Shown here piece after piece: positions 43,758-51,985 of a stretch of 64,000 bases of DNA. The notes beneath the pieces are model-generated. The model did no database searches. It worked only from the letters and a program-made list of their open reading frames with translations, and was not told the origin of the DNA. The stretch comes from Tatlockia sp. (GTDB lineage: Bacteria; Pseudomonadota; Gammaproteobacteria; Legionellales; Legionellaceae). The position numbers were made by a program, and so were the translations under genes. Positions within the stretch are counted from its first letter, which is position 1, and every line of letters begins with the position of its first letter. Location: the NCBI GenBank assembly GCA_013697725.1, contig JACCWI010000055.1, forward strand, positions 248,001 to 312,000, in the 5' to 3' direction.

Positions 43758-46040
43758 CTACTCATCTTCAGTTACATAACCACAACCCTCATTGGGGCAC
43801 AAAATCTGTCGACCTGAACGTTTGGTTTCTTTAACAGTTAACAAAGGCCATGCGCATTTTGGACAGGGTTTATCAATAGGTTCGTTCCAGAGTGCATAAG
43901 TACATTTTGGATAGGAGCCGCAAGAGAAGAATATTTTCCCTTTGCGAGATTTACGCTTAAGTATCTTAGCTGAATGGCATTTGGGACATTCTACGCCGGT
44001 ATCCGCTGGCTTTTCTAAAGGCTCTATAAATTTACAGTCAGGATAGCTCGAGCAACCTATGAAACGGCCATAGCGACCCGTTTTAATGTGCAAAGCTCCG
44101 TTACAATCTGGACAGTTGCGTCCTTCAATGACTTCCGGCTCTGATTTTTCTCCATCAGGATTATTAAGATCTTGTGTATAATCGCATTCTGGATAACCTG
44201 TACAGCCAATAAATCGACCACGTTTCCCGAGACGAATTGACAAGGGCTTGCTGCATTTAGGGCATTTATCTTCTAGAATTTCAGTAGTCACATCTTTTCG
44301 TTGCACGTTTTCATCGGTTTCATGAATTTGTTTTATAAAAGGTTGCCAAAATTCGTCTAAGACGGGAATCCATTCTTTTTCGCCCCGTGAAACCGCATCC
44401 AGGGTATCTTCAAGTTGCGCTGTAAATTGATAATCAACGTAACGAGTAAAATGACCGGTTAAAAACCGATTAACTATGCGCCCAACATCAGTGGGTAAGA
44501 AACGTTTTTTATCCTCAACCACATATTCACGTTGTTGAAGGGTATGAATAATCGTGGCATAGGTTGATGGACGGCCAATATCATGTTCTTCTAAAACCTT
44601 TACTAATGAGGCCTCAGAATAGCGTGGCGGTGGTTCGGTAAAATGCTGGTTAGCCATTAGATCTTTAAGCTTTACCTTGTCACCAACTTTTAGTGTGGGT
44701 AAAAGTACCGCATTTTGATCATCATCTTTAGAATCATCGAGACTTTCTTCATAAACGCTGAGGAATCCAGGGAAGGCGATAGTTGAGCCATTAGCACGAA
44801 AGATGTTGCTTTCACCGCCACAAGTTAAATCAATAGCCACCGTATCAACCAGGGCATCTGCCATTTGGCTGGCAACTGTTCTTTTCCAGATTAGGTTATA
44901 AATCTTAAATTGGTCGGCAGTCAGTGCTGATTGCACCATTTCTGGTGTTCTTTTAACTGAGGTTGGACGAATCGCTTCATGCGCTTCTTGCGCATTTTTT
45001 GACTTGGTTTTATAAACCCGCGGTTCTTTCGGGCAGTTATCCGCGCCATAACGTTCTGGAATATAGCTACGAATTTCTTCTATAGCTTCGGCCGCCAAAT
45101 TAACTGAGTCGGTACGCATATAGCTGATGAGACCCATTGTGCCTGAGCCGATATCGATACCTTCATAAAGTTGTTGCGCAACCATCATAGTTTTACGAGC
45201 GGTAAAGCCCAATTTGCGCGCTGCTTCTTGTTGTAAAGTAGAAGTAATGAAAGGAGCCGCTGGTTTGCGTTTACGCTGCTTCTTTTCGATATGAGAAACA
45301 ATTAACTTACCTTGAGCCTGTTCGATTAAATTATCTCTGACTCGATGAGCATCGCCGGTTTCAGTGATCGTAAACTGCTGTAATTTTTCATGTTGATAAT
45401 GGGTAAGCCGTGCTTCAAAGGAGGTTGTATCGTGCTGGCAGTGTGCAATAATTTTCCAATATTCTTGGCTTACAAAGCTTTCAATTTCTTCCTCGCGCTC
45501 AACGATGAGTCGCAAAGCAGGGCTTTGAACCCGGCCTGCAGACAGACCGCGCCGTATTTTTTTCCACAGCAGCGGGGAAAGATTAAATCCAACTAAATAG
45601 TCTAAGGCGCGTCGCGCTTGCTGAGCATTCACTAAATCCATAGAGATAGTACGCGGATTGTTAATTGCTTCTTGAATTGCAGTTTTAGTGATTTCATTAA
45701 AGAAAATGCGATGCACTTCTTTATCTTTTAATAGATTACGCTCTTTCATTAACTCAAAAATATGCCATGAAATGGCTTCGCCCTCGCGATCAGGGTCAGT
45801 CGCCAGCAGTAAAGAATCTGCTTTTTTTAAAGCTTTGGCTATAGCATCAATATGACGCATATTTTTTTCAATGGGATTATAAGTCATCTCGAATTGTTTA
45901 TCGGGATTAACTGAACCCTTCTTAGGGGGAAGATCGCGCACATGCCCATAGGAGGCAAGTACTTCATAATCTTTGCCTAAGTATTTCTGAATAGTTTTAG
46001 CTTTCGCGGGTGATTCCACGACAACCAGGTGCTTGGCCAT
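43758..46040 (-). CDS. topA: DNA topoisomerase I
   Basis: Type IA enzyme that relaxes negative supercoils. The 760 residues start with the Toprim domain (VVESPAKAKTIQKYLGKDY, and the acidic triad in LLATDPDREGEAISWH). The catalytic Tyr is in GLISYMRTDSVN, followed by EAHEAIRPT and ATIIHTLQQREYV. The C-terminus holds four Cys4 zinc-ribbon repeats (CPKC, CPDC, CPKC and CPKC starts). E. coli TopA is longer (865). GGAAGGAAG lies upstream of the ATG. The order topA-smg-dprA is common in gammaproteobacteria; here smg and dprA are upstream of topA on the same strand. Confidence 0.97.
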   Translation of the reverse strand: MAKHLVVVESPAKAKTIQKYLGKDYEVLASYGHVRDLPPKKGSVNPDKQFEMTYNPIEKNMRHIDAIAKALKKADSLLLATDPDREGEAISWHIFELMKERNLLKDKEVHRIFFNEITKTAIQEAINNPRTISMDLVNAQQARRALDYLVGFNLSPLLWKKIRRGLSAGRVQSPALRLIVEREEEIESFVSQEYWKIIAHCQHDTTSFEARLTHYQHEKLQQFTITETGDAHRVRDNLIEQAQGKLIVSHIEKKQRKRKPAAPFITSTLQQEAARKLGFTARKTMMVAQQLYEGIDIGSGTMGLISYMRTDSVNLAAEAIEEIRSYIPERYGADNCPKEPRVYKTKSKNAQEAHEAIRPTSVKRTPEMVQSALTADQFKIYNLIWKRTVASQMADALVDTVAIDLTCGGESNIFRANGSTIAFPGFLSVYEESLDDSKDDDQNAVLLPTLKVGDKVKLKDLMANQHFTEPPPRYSEASLVKVLEEHDIGRPSTYATIIHTLQQREYVVEDKKRFLPTDVGRIVNRFLTGHFTRYVDYQFTAQLEDTLDAVSRGEKEWIPVLDEFWQPFIKQIHETDENVQRKDVTTEILEDKCPKCSKPLSIRLGKRGRFIGCTGYPECDYTQDLNNPDGEKSEPEVIEGRNCPDCNGALHIKTGRYGRFIGCSSYPDCKFIEPLEKPADTGVECPKCHSAKILKRKSRKGKIFFSCGSYPKCTYALWNEPIDKPCPKCAWPLLTVKETKRSGRQILCPNEGCGYVTEDE

Positions 46041-46064
46041 AAAAACAATCTTCCTTCCTTTGTG

Positions 46065-46511
46065 CTAGTGCAATGGTAACTTGTCTTCCTTTTGGTATAG
46101 CACAAGATCAAGAAAAGCTAGTTGAGAAGCAGTAAGACTATCAGATAATGAATTACGAATAGTCCATTTTGTTTCTTGCAAGGTAACAAAACGTGATTCA
46201 GAGAAAACTAATTGATTAATAATTAATTCCATCGTTTCTGGTGCAATAATACCCCAAAGTAAAAGACGAGTTAAAAATTGATAACTTGCTTTTGTAAATT
46301 TAGATATTTCTTCATAAGTGAAGATTCGTGTAGCCGTTTCCTGCTGCGATTTTAATACAAGCGTCCGATTTTCAAGAGTTGAGAGATCAAAAGGCTCAGG
46401 CTCTGATTGGCTAGCATCACTTGCCGACTTAGTTTCTTTAGTGCCTTCTTTAAGCTGAGATAAACTTTTTTCAAAAAAATTCATTAACATTTCAAACAAG
46501 CTATCTTTCAT
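46065..46511 (-). CDS. smg: Smg family protein (DUF494)
   Basis: A 148-residue cytosolic protein of unknown biochemical function. It begins MKDSLFEMLMNFFEKSLSQL, typical of the Smg/DUF494 family, then an acidic Ser/Glu-rich linker and a helical C-terminal domain with IFTYEEISKFTKASYQFLTR and MELIINQLVF. It is regularly found between dprA and topA, as here. GAGGTG precedes the ATG. Its start codon lies inside the end of dprA (11-base overlap), which implies translational coupling. Confidence 0.9.
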   Translation of the reverse strand: MKDSLFEMLMNFFEKSLSQLKEGTKETKSASDASQSEPEPFDLSTLENRTLVLKSQQETATRIFTYEEISKFTKASYQFLTRLLLWGIIAPETMELIINQLVFSESRFVTLQETKWTIRNSLSDSLTASQLAFLDLVLYQKEDKLPLH

Positions 46512-47583
46512 ATAAACACCTCATGTAACCGCCGGGTACTGCTTTGATTGCACCCTTGATTTCTAATGTAGCTATGCCACAAGCTACCTCTTGCACATCT
46601 AAACCGCTGCGAAAAATAATCTGATCAACCGTAGTAGTTTCAAAACCAATGCACTTTACTAGGTTTTTATCATCTCTGGCAAGGGCTCCCAGCTTATTAG
46701 TTTCCACTGAGCAATGACTTACTATTCCAAGCTCATCCATGATATCTTGACTTGAAGTGACTAGCTTAGCACCTTGCTGCAGTAGGTGGTGGCAGCCTCG
46801 AGCCTGAGGATTATGGATGGAACTGGGTATAGCAAATACATCGCGATTTTGATCCAAAGCCGAACGTGCTGTAATTAATGAACCGCTACGAATTGCTGCC
46901 TCAACAACCAATGTGGCCAATGATAATCCACTTATTATACGGTTTCTGCGTGGAAAATGTCCAGCCCTTGCTGAAGTTTTTAAGGGGAATTCGGTTATTA
47001 ACAGCCCTTTTTGGCAAATTTTCTCGGCCAACTCACGATTTTGTCTTGGATAAATGCAGTCAATACCAGTGCCCATCACAGCAATAGTTGCACCCTTGGC
47101 ATCCAGGCATCCTTGATGAGCCTGGGAATCGATACCCAAAGCTAAGCCACTAATAATAGTTATTTGGTTGGTAGACAACTCATAAGCAAAGCGTTTTGAC
47201 GTTTCTGCTCCAGTAATTGAAGGCTTGCGGCTACCTACAATGGCTAAGGCGTTTTGCTGCAAGCCTGCTAAAGACCCTTTTAAATAAAGCACCGCAGGTG
47301 GGTCATAAATCTCTTTAAGGAGTTTTGGATAAGTGGGATTTGCCCAAGTCAAAATATGATGATTTTTTTGTTCTTGCCAACGTAAATCCGCTTCTACATC
47401 GCAAAGATCGAAGTTTGCAATCGAATGCGCCATTTGAGCAGGTAATCCTAAATGCTGGAGTTGTTCAGAGTTTAGGGCGAACATTTCTTCTAGTTCAGGC
47501 CAGCGTTTTAAAAGTTTAAGAATAGTGCGAGGGCCAATCTGGCTAATGCGATTGAGCGCCAAAAGATAATAGTTGTTATCCAT
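46501..47583 (-). CDS. dprA: DNA-processing protein DprA (Smf)
   Basis: Loads RecA on incoming single-stranded DNA during natural transformation, a process active in Legionella. The 360 residues have an N-terminal helical domain, then the extended Rossmann fold: ALAIVGSRKPSITGAETSKR, IISGLALGIDSQAHQGCL, VMGTGIDCIYPRQNREL, FPRRNRIISGLSLATLVVEA and SGSLITARSALDQNRDVFAI. A winged-helix C-terminal domain (about 315-355, TTTVDQIIFRSGLDVQEVAC) ends the protein. It is divergent from def across 131 bp. Confidence 0.96.
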   Translation of the reverse strand: MDNNYYLLALNRISQIGPRTILKLLKRWPELEEMFALNSEQLQHLGLPAQMAHSIANFDLCDVEADLRWQEQKNHHILTWANPTYPKLLKEIYDPPAVLYLKGSLAGLQQNALAIVGSRKPSITGAETSKRFAYELSTNQITIISGLALGIDSQAHQGCLDAKGATIAVMGTGIDCIYPRQNRELAEKICQKGLLITEFPLKTSARAGHFPRRNRIISGLSLATLVVEAAIRSGSLITARSALDQNRDVFAIPSSIHNPQARGCHHLLQQGAKLVTSSQDIMDELGIVSHCSVETNKLGALARDDKNLVKCIGFETTTVDQIIFRSGLDVQEVACGIATLEIKGAIKAVPGGYMRCLYER

Positions 47584-47714
47584 TTTCTAGAATCCATTAT
47601 TCATTCATTCTGCATGGACCGATTTTTCCACTTCTAGCGAACTAGCTTCGGTATCTTGCAGCTTTGCGAGGTATTGGTGATAATAGCAGCATTGTTCTCA
47701 AAAAAAAATATTAA

Positions 47715-48227
47715 ATGACTATCCGTAAAATAATTTATCTTCCCGACGAAAGACTACGCCAAATTGCAAAACCCATTGAAGAATTCGATGAGGAGTTGCA
47801 AACTTTAATTGATGATATGTTTGAGACAATGTACCACGCCAAGGGTGTGGGTCTCGCAGCTCCCCAGATTGGAATTAGCTTACGTCTATCGGTTATCGAT
47901 ATTGAAGGCGATAAAAAAGACCAATTGGTTTTAATAAACCCGGAAATCATCGCGAGCGAGGGTGAGTTCGAATATGACGAAGGCTGTTTGTCCGTTCCAG
48001 GAGCCTATGACAAGGTGATTCGAGCTGAAAAAGTGACACTGCGTGCTTTGGATCGTTTTGGCAATTCTTATGAAAAAACGGCTGATGGAGTTTTGGGTGA
48101 ATGCTTTCAACATGAAATTGATCACCTTAATGGTAAATTGTTTGTTGATTTACTCTCACCTCTGAAACGTGCAGTTGCCAGACGCAAGCTCGATAAATTC
48201 AAACGTCAGAATTTACGAAAAGTATGA
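47715..48227 (+). CDS. def: Peptide deformylase
   Basis: Removes the N-formyl group from nascent proteins. All three motifs are intact in 170 residues: GVGLAAPQ at 44-51, EGCLS at 89-93 with metal ligand Cys91, and HEIDH at 133-137 with the other two ligands and catalytic Glu134. It is the first of three overlapping genes (def, fmt, rsmB) with ATGA-type 4-base overlaps, the conserved arrangement in gammaproteobacteria. Confidence 0.98.
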   Translation: MTIRKIIYLPDERLRQIAKPIEEFDEELQTLIDDMFETMYHAKGVGLAAPQIGISLRLSVIDIEGDKKDQLVLINPEIIASEGEFEYDEGCLSVPGAYDKVIRAEKVTLRALDRFGNSYEKTADGVLGECFQHEIDHLNGKLFVDLLSPLKRAVARRKLDKFKRQNLRKV

Positions 48228-49159
48228 GAATTATCTTTGCAGGAACACCTGAATTCACCTTACCTTGTTTAAATGCGCTGTTAAATTCAGGACATGAACT
48301 TTTAGCCGTTTATACTCAACCGGATAGACCGGCTGGTCGAGGTCGAAAGTTACAATTTTCTGCGGTAAAAACTTGGGCATTAGCGCATCAACTGCCCGTT
48401 TACCAACCTGAAAACTTTAAAGACGATAACGCAGTTGCTGAACTTGCAGCTTTACAACCCGATATTCTGATAGTAATCGCTTATGGATTGATTTTGCCCA
48501 AGAAAGTTCTAACTTTACCCACCCTGGGTTGTATTAATGTTCATGCATCCTTATTGCCGCGCTGGCGGGGTGCTTCGCCCATTCAGCAGGCAATCTTGCA
48601 TGGCGATCGAGAATCAGGGATAAGTATTATGCAGATGGATGAAGGAATGGATACCGGCGATGTATTGACAGAAGTGACTTGTCTAATTAATAGCAAAGAA
48701 AGTGCTGGAAACTTACACGATAAGTTAGCGCAATTGGCCGCTGAGCCTTTGCTTAACACGTTGGATGCCTTAGCAAAAGGACAGGCTAAACCTAAAAAAC
48801 AAGATAATAGTCAAGTTTGTTATGCTGCAAAAATCAAAAAAGAAGATGCTGCAATTGATTGGACAAAAACTGCGATCGAAATTGCCCAACAAATCCGCGC
48901 CTTTAATCCTTGGCCGATTGCCTTTACTCAGCTTGGTAACGTAAACTTACGTATTCACCGTGCAGAGGTTCTGGAATATCCCGTTTCAGTCCCTCCCGGC
49001 ACTATAATTTCTCTTGATAAGCGTGGAATGCTAGTCGCAACCGGTAAAAACGCCTTACTCGTTGAAACTCTACAATTTCCTGGTGCAAAAGCAATGGCCC
49101 TAGCGGATTGGTTAAATGCTGGACGTTCGCAGTTGCATGTTAATTTGGTACTCAAATGA
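48224..49159 (+). CDS. fmt: Methionyl-tRNA formyltransferase
   Basis: Formylates initiator Met-tRNA with 10-formyl-tetrahydrofolate. The 311-residue protein has the N-terminal [20 protein letters not shown], the folate and catalytic motif [19 protein letters not shown] (Asn, His) and [11 protein letters not shown] (Asp). The C-terminal oligonucleotide-binding domain includes [15 protein letters not shown]. It overlaps def and rsmB by four bases each, so all three should be translated together. Confidence 0.98.
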   Translation: MRIIFAGTPEFTLPCLNALLNSGHELLAVYTQPDRPAGRGRKLQFSAVKTWALAHQLPVYQPENFKDDNAVAELAALQPDILIVIAYGLILPKKVLTLPTLGCINVHASLLPRWRGASPIQQAILHGDRESGISIMQMDEGMDTGDVLTEVTCLINSKESAGNLHDKLAQLAAEPLLNTLDALAKGQAKPKKQDNSQVCYAAKIKKEDAAIDWTKTAIEIAQQIRAFNPWPIAFTQLGNVNLRIHRAEVLEYPVSVPPGTIISLDKRGMLVATGKNALLVETLQFPGAKAMALADWLNAGRSQLHVNLVLK

Positions 49160-50436
49160 AAAAAAATGAGCGCTTAGACGCCTTAACCATTTTGGTAAAA
49201 CTGTTTGAAGACAGGGTTCCTCTCAGTCATTTAATGCAAGCTTCCAAGGATTTAGCGCCACTGGCAAAAGAAATTTGCTTCGGAGTTTGTCGTCACTATT
49301 ACCGCTTGGAAATTTTAGCCAATTGCTTAATGAAAAAACGTCCCAAAGAATTCGAGATCTGGCTAATTTTGCTCATTGGGCTTTATCAACTACATTTCAT
49401 GAAAAAGCCTGATTATGCCGTAGTCAAAGAAACCGTCGCCCTTGTGGATTCAGTTAAAAAATCTTGGGCGAAGGGTTTGGTTAACGCGGTTTTAAGGACT
49501 TACTGCCGTGAACATCTTGCCCTTGGTGCACGTTTAGAAGCATCGAATGATTATCGCTACGGACATCCAGCCTGGTTTGTTAAACGCTTGCAAAAGGACT
49601 GGCCACAAGATTGGCAGTCTATACTCGACGCGAATGATATTCACCCGCCTATGAGCCTAAGAATTAACCAAAGCCGGATAAAAAGAGAGGCTTATTTACA
49701 ACGTTTGGAACAGGCTGGCTTAAACGCGAGCCTGCATCTCTATTCTGTTGATGGTCTTAAGCTCGAAAAGCCCTGCAGCGTTCAGGATTTACCGGGCTTT
49801 GCTGAAGGGGATTTATCTGTTCAGGATGAGTCCGCTCAGTTGGCTCTCGCTCTTCTTGCCTTAAAACCTAATCTTCGCGTCCTGGATGCTTGTTGTGCTC
49901 CTGGGGGCAAAACTTGTCATATCCTTGAAGCTGAACCTAAGCTAACTGAAATTTTAGCTTTAGATAATGACAATAAACGATTAGAACGGGTTGCAGAAAA
50001 TTTAGCTCGTTTGTCTTTAAAGGCTAATTTGGTTCAAGGTGACGCGTTGAAACCTGATTCCTGGTGGGATGGAAAACCTTTTGACCGCATCTTGCTTGAT
50101 GCGCCTTGTTCTGCTACAGGCGTTGTTCGTCGACATCCGGATATTAAATTACTGAGAACTGAAGCAGAAATTGACTACGTTGCCGACTTACAATTTGCTC
50201 TATTACAAAGTCTTTGGCCTCTACTTGCGCCGCAAGGTTTAATGGTTTATGCCACTTGTTCAGTAATGAGTCAGGAGAATGAGCTACAAATTAAACGTTT
50301 TGTAGCGCAACAGTCTGATTGTCAATTTATTGACAGCGATAAGCCCTGGGGACGTAGGACTGGACACGGCTGGCAAATATTGCCAGGAGATTTCGATGGC
50401 GATGGCTTTTTTTATAGCCTGCTGCAAAAAGGTTAG
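49156..50436 (+). CDS. rsmB: 16S rRNA m5C967 methyltransferase RsmB
   Basis: Methylates C967 of 16S rRNA. The N-terminal NusB-like domain occupies about residues 1-135 ([20 protein letters not shown] and [18 protein letters not shown]). The Rossmann methyltransferase domain has [20 protein letters not shown] leading to [11 protein letters not shown] (SAM loop). [19 protein letters not shown] carries one catalytic Cys, and [13 protein letters not shown] carries the nucleophilic Cys. At 426 residues it matches E. coli RsmB (429). It is the last gene of the def-fmt-rsmB unit. Confidence 0.97.
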   Translation: MKKNERLDALTILVKLFEDRVPLSHLMQASKDLAPLAKEICFGVCRHYYRLEILANCLMKKRPKEFEIWLILLIGLYQLHFMKKPDYAVVKETVALVDSVKKSWAKGLVNAVLRTYCREHLALGARLEASNDYRYGHPAWFVKRLQKDWPQDWQSILDANDIHPPMSLRINQSRIKREAYLQRLEQAGLNASLHLYSVDGLKLEKPCSVQDLPGFAEGDLSVQDESAQLALALLALKPNLRVLDACCAPGGKTCHILEAEPKLTEILALDNDNKRLERVAENLARLSLKANLVQGDALKPDSWWDGKPFDRILLDAPCSATGVVRRHPDIKLLRTEAEIDYVADLQFALLQSLWPLLAPQGLMVYATCSVMSQENELQIKRFVAQQSDCQFIDSDKPWGRRTGHGWQILPGDFDGDGFFYSLLQKG

Positions 50437-50558
50437 GAGTCAAAACCAGACTTATTTTTGAGCAATGAACGTAAAAACTTCGTAAAGGAGGGGTTTGTTA
50501 ATATTGGCTTAATTTGAGTTATCTATTCTAAGGTTATCTTAATCAACTTTAGTAGTTT

Positions 50559-51077
50559 ATGATGGCTCTGTCACCGCAATTTAGTAGCGAGTTTCTCATC
50601 CGGGTCAAAGCAGTTAGCGAGGCTCCAGATGATTACTACGTTAAAGCTGAAACCCTGGGCATGTTGATGCAGATGAAAGCATTGGCAGCTTGCGGCGATG
50701 CCATGGCGCAGTATCGTCTTGCTCAAGTTTACCCCAAAAATTCGGTGCCCTATTTAACCTGGATGGAAGCATCAGCAACTCAGGGATTTACCAATGCTAT
50801 GTTAGAATTAAGCCTGGCATTCGCAACAAATGGCACACCTTACGGCTTGCGGCAAGCTGCATCTTATCTGGTCAAAATTTTGGCATCGGATGATAGTTAT
50901 ATCAAATCAGAAGCTAGAGCTTTGATTGAGCGCAATCGTCTTTTGGCAGCAGATGTCAATCGTCAGTTAAATTGCATAAATTTAGGCAATTCTTCCCATG
51001 GATTTTTTGCTCCAAATCATCAAGCAGTCGAAAACGAGCAGCCCAATCCCTCATCAATCTCAACTCCACAAGCTTAA
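50559..51077 (+). CDS. Small protein with a Sel1-like repeat pair
   Basis: A 172-residue soluble protein. Residues about 43-80 and 72-108 fit Sel1-type helical repeats: AACGDAMAQYRLAQVYPKNS and ASATQGFTNAMLELSLAFAT show the A-x(2)-G-x(2)-A-x(2)-L pattern. The C-terminal third is polar and probably disordered, ending NPSSISTPQA. No signal peptide is seen. Sel1 repeats mediate protein-protein contacts and are common in Legionella, including in effectors such as LpnE and EnhC, but this one is small and has no other domain. It is 68 bases upstream of the ParB-family gene on the same strand. Confidence 0.7.
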   Translation: MMALSPQFSSEFLIRVKAVSEAPDDYYVKAETLGMLMQMKALAACGDAMAQYRLAQVYPKNSVPYLTWMEASATQGFTNAMLELSLAFATNGTPYGLRQAASYLVKILASDDSYIKSEARALIERNRLLAADVNRQLNCINLGNSSHGFFAPNHQAVENEQPNPSSISTPQA

Positions 51078-51105
51078 TCATTATAGTTGCATGGCGAACC
51101 CAGAG

Positions 51106-51118
51106 TGTTTGTGAAACA
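51106..51118. promoter_or_regulatory. parS-like degenerate site upstream of parB
   Basis: TGTTTGTGAAACA carries the outer parts of the bacterial parS palindrome (TGTTTCACGTGAAACA) but lacks the central CAC of the left half; the right half GTGAAACA is complete. It is 28 bases before the ParB-family start codon. It could be a relic, an operator, or chance. Confidence 0.2.
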
Positions 51119-51145
51119 ATAGCTTTTTTACTCTCTTCAATTCCT

Positions 51146-51934
51146 ATGAAAACTAAATACAAATTGATCCCTATTGAGTGGCTCAAGCCGGGTCGCTACC
51201 AGCCTCGTATTAATTTTGAACCGAAAGCCTTAGAGGAGTTAGCACAATCGATACGAACTCAAGGATTAATTGAGCCCTTAGTCATTCGTGAAGTATCAAA
51301 GGACTGCTATGAAATTATTGCAGGTGAACGGCGATGGCGTGCCGCAATGTTGACTAGCTTAGCAGAATTGCCTTGTTTAATTGGTAACTACAGTGATGAG
51401 CAAGCCGCGGCAGTGACCTTGATTGAAAATATCCAACGTCAAAATCTAAATCTCATTGAAGAAGCACGAGGGTACCGACGTTTAATCGATGAGTTTCACT
51501 TTCAGCAAGCTGAAATAGCCACTCTAATAGGAAAATCACGCAGCCATATTGCTAATATTTTGCGGTTGGAAACGCTTTGTGATGCCGTGCAAGAGAGAAT
51601 TAAAACTGGACACATTTCGCTAGGTCATGCACGGATGTTAGTAGGTTTACACAAAAACCAGCAATTAGTTTTAATTGAGCAAATTATTGCCCAGGATTGG
51701 TCTGTGAGGCAGCTTGAAAAAAAGGTTCGTGAATCAAAGTTTAATGAATCAACTTTGCAAAATCCAAAAAAAGATCGAGATCTAAGACGATTAGAATTAA
51801 TACTTGCTGAACAAATCGGTGCTCCTGTTCAAATTTTAAACGATATTGCTGAAGGAGGATGGCTGCAGGTTAAATTTTTTGATAATGATACCTTGGCAGG
51901 GCTTTTGGAGAGGATGGGCTTGCGCTATGATTAG
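51146..51934 (+). CDS. ParB/Spo0J-family protein without adjacent ParA
   Basis: A 262-residue protein from the ATG at 51146. The N-terminal ParB domain has LKPGRYQPRINFEPKALEEL, IRTQGLIEPLVIRE, the CTP-binding IIAGERRWRAA and LIENIQRQNLNLIEEARGY. A central helix-turn-helix follows (QAEIATLIGKSRSHIANILR), then a C-terminal dimerisation region. Family members bind parS as CTP-dependent clamps and load SMC. A reading frame open 58 codons further upstream overlaps the Sel1-like gene and is not used. No parA and no gidA/gidB lie nearby, unlike the usual chromosomal parAB, so this may be a second ParB or a relocated one. Confidence 0.88.
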   Translation: MKTKYKLIPIEWLKPGRYQPRINFEPKALEELAQSIRTQGLIEPLVIREVSKDCYEIIAGERRWRAAMLTSLAELPCLIGNYSDEQAAAVTLIENIQRQNLNLIEEARGYRRLIDEFHFQQAEIATLIGKSRSHIANILRLETLCDAVQERIKTGHISLGHARMLVGLHKNQQLVLIEQIIAQDWSVRQLEKKVRESKFNESTLQNPKKDRDLRRLELILAEQIGAPVQILNDIAEGGWLQVKFFDNDTLAGLLERMGLRYD

Positions 51935-51985
51935 GCACTTATGGTTTTTATTAATTATTCTTAGTTTTAGAAGGAATTCAAATCG

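Noticed and set aside
50972..51145. Upstream extension of the ParB-family frame
   Set aside because: The added 58 residues overlap the Sel1-like gene in another frame and are unlike ParB N-termini; the domain begins right after the internal ATG.
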